Below, in pieces: positions 7,621-11,157 of a DNA stretch of 11,157 nt (position 1 is the stretch's first letter; each line of letters begins with the position of its first letter). This stretch comes from Pseudomonadota bacterium. Lineage in GTDB: Bacteria; Pseudomonadota; Gammaproteobacteria; Pseudomonadales; UBA5518. A program made the translations under genes and the position numbers. The notes under the pieces were generated by a model. That model made no database searches. It saw only the letters and a list, made by a program, of their open reading frames with translations, and was not told the DNA's origin. The stretch lies in assembly GCA_022705125.1 (NCBI GenBank), contig JAKJFB010000060.1:1-11157 (forward strand), written 5' to 3'.

Positions 7621-7773
7621 CCTGACCTGGCGCCCCGCATCCCTGCTTGCCGCGCCTGCGTGAAGCAGGTTTGGCATTCGGCTTTCGCCGAACCTCTGTC
7701 CGGCGCAAGCCGGACCCACAATCAATCGGTTCTGAAGCACCAGCCTAACGTCAGCGTCCGGCTGAATCCGAAC
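7621..7773 (-). other. secG to tRNA-Leu spacer with hairpins
   Basis: This 153-base spacer holds no ORF I trust. In transcript order it has three perfect small hairpins. The first is GTCCGGC/GCCGGAC with loop TTGC (7715-7698). The second is TTCGGC-GAAA-GCCGAA with a GNRA-type tetraloop (7692-7677). The third is CCTGC/GCAGG with loop TTCAC (7669-7655). The third competes with a longer pairing, CCTGCTT (7669-7663) with AAGCAGG (7648-7642). None has a U-tract, so they look like structural, 3'-end-protecting or processing elements rather than intrinsic terminators. Confidence 0.5.
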
Positions 7774-8256
7774 CTACTGCCGCTCTTCCGTGGCTGGCTC
7801 CTCCGAGGGTGGCGACGGTACATCTTGTGCCGCCTGATTGCCAGCCTCCGGAGCGGAAATCTGCTGCATTGCCGCTGCCGGGGTGCCCGTCTGCGCCTGC
7901 GCGCCCGCGGAGACCGGCAGATCCTGCCCGGCAGCCGGCAGCGGCAGATCGCCCGGCAACTGCGGCGCCTCGCGGGATTCCGTGACCGCGGGAACCGGGA
8001 TGTCGCCTTCGCGCACGCCCTCCGCCTTGTGCTTTGCCATCACCGCGAGGCCGACGCTCGCCAGGAAAAACGCCGTCGCCAGGATCGCCGTACTGCGCGT
8101 CAGCACATTGCCGCTGCCCACCGATCCGAAGACCGTCTGCGACGCCCCACTGCCGAAGGATGCGCCCACATCGGCGCCCTTACCCTGCTGCAGCAGGATC
8201 AGACCGACCATCGCTGCGGACAGCAGCACGTAAACCACCAATATCAACTGTTCCAT
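7774..8256 (-). CDS. secG: Preprotein translocase subunit SecG
   Basis: SecG is the small membrane subunit of the SecYEG export channel. The 160-residue product has two hydrophobic segments, about 4-22 (LILVVYVLLSAAMVGLILL) and 56-74 (TAILATAFFLASVGLAVMA). They flank the family motif GKGADVGASFGSGASQTVFGS (25-45) and GNVLTR. Beyond residue 78 there is a long tail rich in Pro, Ala, Gln and Glu without recognisable structure. E. coli SecG is 110 residues, so the tail is longer than usual. ATG 8256 shares one base with the tpiA stop (TGATG). AAGGA (8266-8262) lies 5 bases upstream, which favours it over the adjacent GTG 8259. Translation is likely coupled to tpiA. Confidence 0.96.
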   Translation of the reverse strand: MEQLILVVYVLLSAAMVGLILLQQGKGADVGASFGSGASQTVFGSVGSGNVLTRSTAILATAFFLASVGLAVMAKHKAEGVREGDIPVPAVTESREAPQLPGDLPLPAAGQDLPVSAGAQAQTGTPAAAMQQISAPEAGNQAAQDVPSPPSEEPATEERQ

Positions 8257-9008
8257 CACATTCCTTGCGCGGCCATGCAGATGGCCGCAAATTCCACCGC
8301 TCCGAGGGAGGCCCCACCGACGAGCCCCCCGTCTATGTCCTGTTGCGCGAAGAGCTCCCGCGCATTGGCCGCCTTCACGCTACCGCCGTAGATAACGCGT
8401 ACCGACTCCGCCACGTTCGCGTCCAGCCGCCGCAATTGCCCCCGCAGGAACGCGTGGATCTCCTGCGCCTGCCCTGGAGTGGCCGTGCGCCCGGTACCTA
8501 TCGCCCATACAGGCTCGTAGGCCACCACCGTTTGCGTCATCGCACTCGCTCCCAGACGCGCTGTCACCGCGGCCAACTGCCGCTCCACCACGACAAATTG
8601 CCGGCCTGCCTCGCGCTCGGCCTCGTTCTCGCCCACGCACACGATGGGGCGCAGGCCTTCGCGAATCGCCGCCTCGGCCTTCGTCGCGACGAGCTCGTCG
8701 CTTTCCGCAAAATACTGCCGACGTTCCGAATGGCCCACGATGACGTAGGCGCACCCCATGTCGCGCAACATGGCGCCGGATACCGCGCCGGTGAAGGCCC
8801 CCTCCACCGCCACGTGCAGATCCTGCGCGCCCAGACACAACGCGGAACCGGCGACCATGTCGGCCGCCGGCCCCAGGTAGGGATAAGGCGGGCAGATGAC
8901 AATCTCGGTCGCGCCATGCGCCATGGCGCGAAGCTCCCCGATCACATCCCGCACCAGCTGGCGCGTTCCGAACATCTTCCAGTTGCCGGCTACCAGCGTG
9001 CGTCGCAC
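8256..9008 (-). CDS. tpiA: Triose-phosphate isomerase
   Basis: TpiA interconverts dihydroxyacetone phosphate and glyceraldehyde 3-phosphate in glycolysis and gluconeogenesis. The 250-residue TIM-barrel product starts MRRTLVAGNWKM, with Asn9 and Lys11 at the catalytic positions. VIVGHSERR carries the catalytic His93, AYEPVWAIGTG the catalytic base Glu165, and YGGSV (207-211) and GGLVGGASL the phosphate-binding loops. Length and numbering track E. coli (255 residues). GTG 9008 is chosen because AGGGGG (9019-9014) lies 5 bases upstream and because it gives the standard N-terminus. A TTG at 9023 is in frame but would swallow that Shine-Dalgarno. The gene is separated from glmM by 142 bases and overlaps secG by one base. 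Confidence 0.97.
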   Translation of the reverse strand: MRRTLVAGNWKMFGTRQLVRDVIGELRAMAHGATEIVICPPYPYLGPAADMVAGSALCLGAQDLHVAVEGAFTGAVSGAMLRDMGCAYVIVGHSERRQYFAESDELVATKAEAAIREGLRPIVCVGENEAEREAGRQFVVVERQLAAVTARLGASAMTQTVVAYEPVWAIGTGRTATPGQAQEIHAFLRGQLRRLDANVAESVRVIYGGSVKAANARELFAQQDIDGGLVGGASLGAVEFAAICMAAQGM

Positions 9009-9035
9009 GACATCCCCCTGCAAAAGCGGGCGCAG

Positions 9036-9064
9036 ATGTTAACCACAACGACCCGCACATACAA
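9036..9064 (-). promoter_or_regulatory. Possible tpiA-secG promoter
   Basis: TTGTAT (9064-9059) and TAACAT (9041-9036) are separated by 17 bases, with a GC-rich CTGCGCCC after the -10. The -10 matches the consensus at 4 of 6 positions and the -35 at 3 of 6. Placement about 30 bases upstream of the tpiA start is sensible. It is a plausible but unproven sigma70-type promoter. Confidence 0.4.
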
Positions 9065-9091
9065 GGCGCAGCCCCGCGTGGACCATGCTTT

Positions 9092-9140
9092 CGCCAAACA
9101 TTGGCGATTTCGGGAACCCCGATACCGGCCGAAGCCCGGT
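9092..9140 (-). other. Three tandem hairpins after glmM
   Basis: In transcript order: ACCGG/CCGGT (9140-9124, 7-base loop with an alternative inner register), TCGGG/CCCGA (9122-9110, 3-base loop), and CGCCAA/TTGGCG (9106-9092, 3-base loop). They begin 11 bases past the glmM stop. No U-run follows, so none is a canonical intrinsic terminator. They may shield the folP-glmM mRNA 3' end or reflect a degenerate dispersed palindrome. Confidence 0.45.
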
Positions 9141-9150
9141 CCGCAATCGA

Positions 9151-10503
9151 TCAGGCGGCAGCGGAGCGCACCACGTCGGCCAGTTCCCGGGCGTGCTGTT
9201 CGACCTGCACGGCGTCGTGACCCTCGACCATCACGCGGATCACCGGCTCCGTGCCCGAGGGGCGCAACAGCACTCGACCGCGATCACCCAGCGCACGCTC
9301 CACGGCGCGCACCGCGTCGCCGATCGTCGCGTTGCCGCCGATGTCGGTCCTGCGTGCCACGCGCACATTGATCATCGTCTGCGGGAACTTGGTCACGCGG
9401 CTGCGCAAAGCGCGCAGGCTCTGGCCGCTGGCACAGATCGCCGCCAGCACCCGCAGCGCGGAGACGATGCCATCGCCGGTAGTGGTTACATCGCGGCAGA
9501 TGATGTGCCCGGAGGACTCGCCGCCGAGACGCCAGCCCTTCTCCTCCATCATTTCCAGCACATATCGGTCGCCGACCCTGGCGCGCGCGAACGGGATGCC
9601 GAGCTCGCGCAGCGCGACCTCCATGCCGAGGTTGCTCATCAGCGTGCCGACCACGCCGCCGCAAACGCCGGTGGCTCGCTGCTGCTCGGCCGCGATGATG
9701 TACAGCAGTTCGTCGCCGTCGACGAGCGCACCTGAATCATCGACACAGATCAGCCGGTCGCCATCGCCGTCGAGCGCGATACCGAGATCGGCGCGATGCT
9801 CCCGCACCGCGCGCGCCAGCCCCTCCGGGGCCGTGGAGCCGGAATCCTGGTTGATGTTGAAACCGTCAGGCTCGATGCCGAGCTCGATCACGGTGGCGCC
9901 CAACTCCGCGAACACCGCCGGCGCCACCTTGTAGGTCGCGCCGTGTGCGCAATCGACCACGATGCGCAGCCCGTCGAGGTTCGCGTCCAGCGGGAAGGTA
10001 CTCTTGCAGTACTCGATGTAGCGCCCCTCGGCGTCCAGCATGCGCGTCACCTTACCCAGCCCGCGCGAATCGCAGGTCTGCATCGGCGCATCCATCTCGG
10101 CCTCGATCTCGCGTTCCAGCTCGTCGGGCAGCTTGGTCCCGCGCGAGGAGAAGAACTTGATGCCGTTGTCGTCGAAGGGATTATGAGAGGCGCTGATCAC
10201 GATGCCTGCCGCCGCATGAAACGTGCGCGTGAGATAGGCGACCGCGGGCGTTGGCATCGGGCCAAGCAGCGTGACGTCGAGCCCCGCGGCCACCAGCCCG
10301 GCCTCCAGCGCCGACTCGAACATGTAGCCGGAAATCCGCGTGTCCTTGCCGATGATCACCAGGTTTCGGGTACGCGAACCCTGGCTGTGTCGCGCGAGCA
10401 CCCGCCCGGCGGCCCAGCCCAGCTTCAGAACGAAGTCCGGCGTGATGGGCGCCACGCCCACCTTGCCGCGTATGCCATCCGTGCCGAAGTATTTCCTGGT
10501 CAT
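9151..10503 (-). CDS. glmM: Phosphoglucosamine mutase
   Basis: GlmM converts glucosamine 6-phosphate to glucosamine 1-phosphate on the way to UDP-GlcNAc for peptidoglycan and lipopolysaccharide. The 450-residue product starts [16 protein letters not shown]. It has the phosphoserine motif [11 protein letters not shown] with active Ser106, the metal-binding DGDGD (245-249), the sugar-specificity loop GESSGH (328-333) and the phosphate-binding RPSGTEP (414-420). Length and motifs match E. coli GlmM throughout. ATG 10503 overlaps the folP stop in an ATGA junction. The best Shine-Dalgarno, GAAGGAG, is about 10 bases upstream within folP. This arrangement suggests coupling. The folP-glmM pair is conserved in E. 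coli and Pseudomonas. Confidence 0.98.
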   Translation of the reverse strand: MTRKYFGTDGIRGKVGVAPITPDFVLKLGWAAGRVLARHSQGSRTRNLVIIGKDTRISGYMFESALEAGLVAAGLDVTLLGPMPTPAVAYLTRTFHAAAGIVISASHNPFDDNGIKFFSSRGTKLPDELEREIEAEMDAPMQTCDSRGLGKVTRMLDAEGRYIEYCKSTFPLDANLDGLRIVVDCAHGATYKVAPAVFAELGATVIELGIEPDGFNINQDSGSTAPEGLARAVREHRADLGIALDGDGDRLICVDDSGALVDGDELLYIIAAEQQRATGVCGGVVGTLMSNLGMEVALRELGIPFARARVGDRYVLEMMEEKGWRLGGESSGHIICRDVTTTGDGIVSALRVLAAICASGQSLRALRSRVTKFPQTMINVRVARRTDIGGNATIGDAVRAVERALGDRGRVLLRPSGTEPVIRVMVEGHDAVQVEQHARELADVVRSAAA

Positions 10504-11157
10504 CGTGTCATCACTCCTTCGTTGACCGCCGCAAACATCTTCAGCGCATCGCAACACGCCGCCACGTCGTGGGTGCGCACGATGCTGACGCCCGCATCCG
10601 CCGCAAGTGTAGCCAACGCCAGCCCCCCCGCCAGCCGGCGGCGCACCGGGCGACCGGTGACCTGCCCGATCATCGACTTGCGCGAGACGCCCACCAACAC
10701 CGGCAACCCCAGCGCCGCCAGCCCGCGCAGGCCGCGGAACAGCGCGAGATTGTGCTCCAGGGTCTTGCCGAAACCGAATCCCGGGTCGATCAGCAGCCGG
10801 TCGCGCGCGATGCCCGCGCGTTCGCAATCTGCGGCCCGCGCCAGCAGGTAATCACTCACTTCTACCGCGACATCGGTGTAAGAGTGTGTCTGCTGCATCG
10901 TTCCGGGCTCGCCCTGCATGTGCATGATGCATACCGCAAGCCCGGTATCACGCGCCGCCTCGAGCGCCCCTTCGCGCCGCAGCGAGCGCACGTCGTTGAT
11001 CAGCCCCGCACCGAGCGCCGCGGCTTCCCGCATCAACTGCGCGTTGCTGGTGTCCACGGAAATGACGATGTCGAGGCGGGCCGCGATGGCGGCCACCACC
11101 GGCGCCACCCGGTCGATCTCTTCCTGTTCACTGACCGGCGTGGCGCCCGGGCGCGTC
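10500..11157 (-). CDS. folP: Dihydropteroate synthase, C-terminal part (5' end of gene outside window)
   Basis: FolP joins p-aminobenzoate to 6-hydroxymethyl-dihydropterin diphosphate in folate synthesis and is the sulfonamide target. The open frame runs to the right edge, giving 218 codons before TGA. The first full residues are [13 protein letters not shown], the family's STRPGA loop. [63 protein letters not shown] and IVRTHDVAA follow. These are the successive strand-end motifs of the TIM barrel that bind pterin and pABA. The missing N-terminus should be about 60 residues. The stop overlaps the glmM start by 4 bases. Confidence 0.97.
   Translation of the reverse strand, partial: TRPGATPVSEQEEIDRVAPVVAAIAARLDIVISVDTSNAQLMREAAALGAGLINDVRSLRREGALEAARDTGLAVCIMHMQGEPGTMQQTHSYTDVAVEVSDYLLARAADCERAGIARDRLLIDPGFGFGKTLEHNLALFRGLRGLAALGLPVLVGVSRKSMIGQVTGRPVRRRLAGGLALATLAADAGVSIVRTHDVAACCDALKMFAAVNEGVMTR

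Overview
The window is a stretch of core chromosome from a GC-rich gammaproteobacterium. Every protein gene and both tRNAs read on the minus strand. From right to left the transcription order is folP, glmM, tpiA, secG, tRNA-Leu(GAG), tRNA-fMet(CAU), rimP, nusA, infB, rbfA, truB, rpsO, pnp. This is the gammaproteobacterial nusA-infB neighbourhood. The placement of tpiA between glmM and secG resembles Pseudomonas-type genomes more than E. coli. The proteins are close in length and motifs to their E. coli counterparts, but genus cannot be fixed from the sequence alone.

Right part (about 7774-11157): folP (5' end outside the window) overlaps glmM by 4 bases (ATGA). A 142-base spacer with three small hairpins and a plausible promoter follows, then tpiA, whose stop overlaps the start of secG (TGATG). 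These genes serve folate synthesis, cell-wall amino sugar synthesis, glycolysis and protein export.

Middle (about 7121-7773): a spacer with hairpins, tRNA-Leu(GAG), a strong sigma70-type promoter with a perfect dyad inside its spacer, initiator tRNA-fMet with an unusual U1-U72 mismatch, a clear intrinsic terminator, and a second terminator-like hairpin just ahead of rimP.

Left part (1-7120): a tight transcription/translation operon. rimP acts in 30S maturation, nusA in transcription elongation and termination, infB is IF2, rbfA acts in 30S maturation, truB makes tRNA pseudouridine 55, rpsO is S15, and pnp (3' end outside the window) is PNPase. Initiator tRNA and IF2, which binds it, lie in the same locus. 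infB, rbfA and truB share one reading frame and are separated only by single TGA codons. Non-ATG starts are used by pnp (GTG), truB (TTG), rimP (GTG) and tpiA (GTG).

There is no intergenic gap above 300 bases. I see no CRISPR array, insertion sequence, phage gene or toxin-antitoxin module, and no undescribed multigene system. The observations worth following up are small: the tRNA mismatch, the dyad in the promoter, leader hairpins before rimP, rpsO and pnp, the in-frame TGA junctions, and the long SecG tail.
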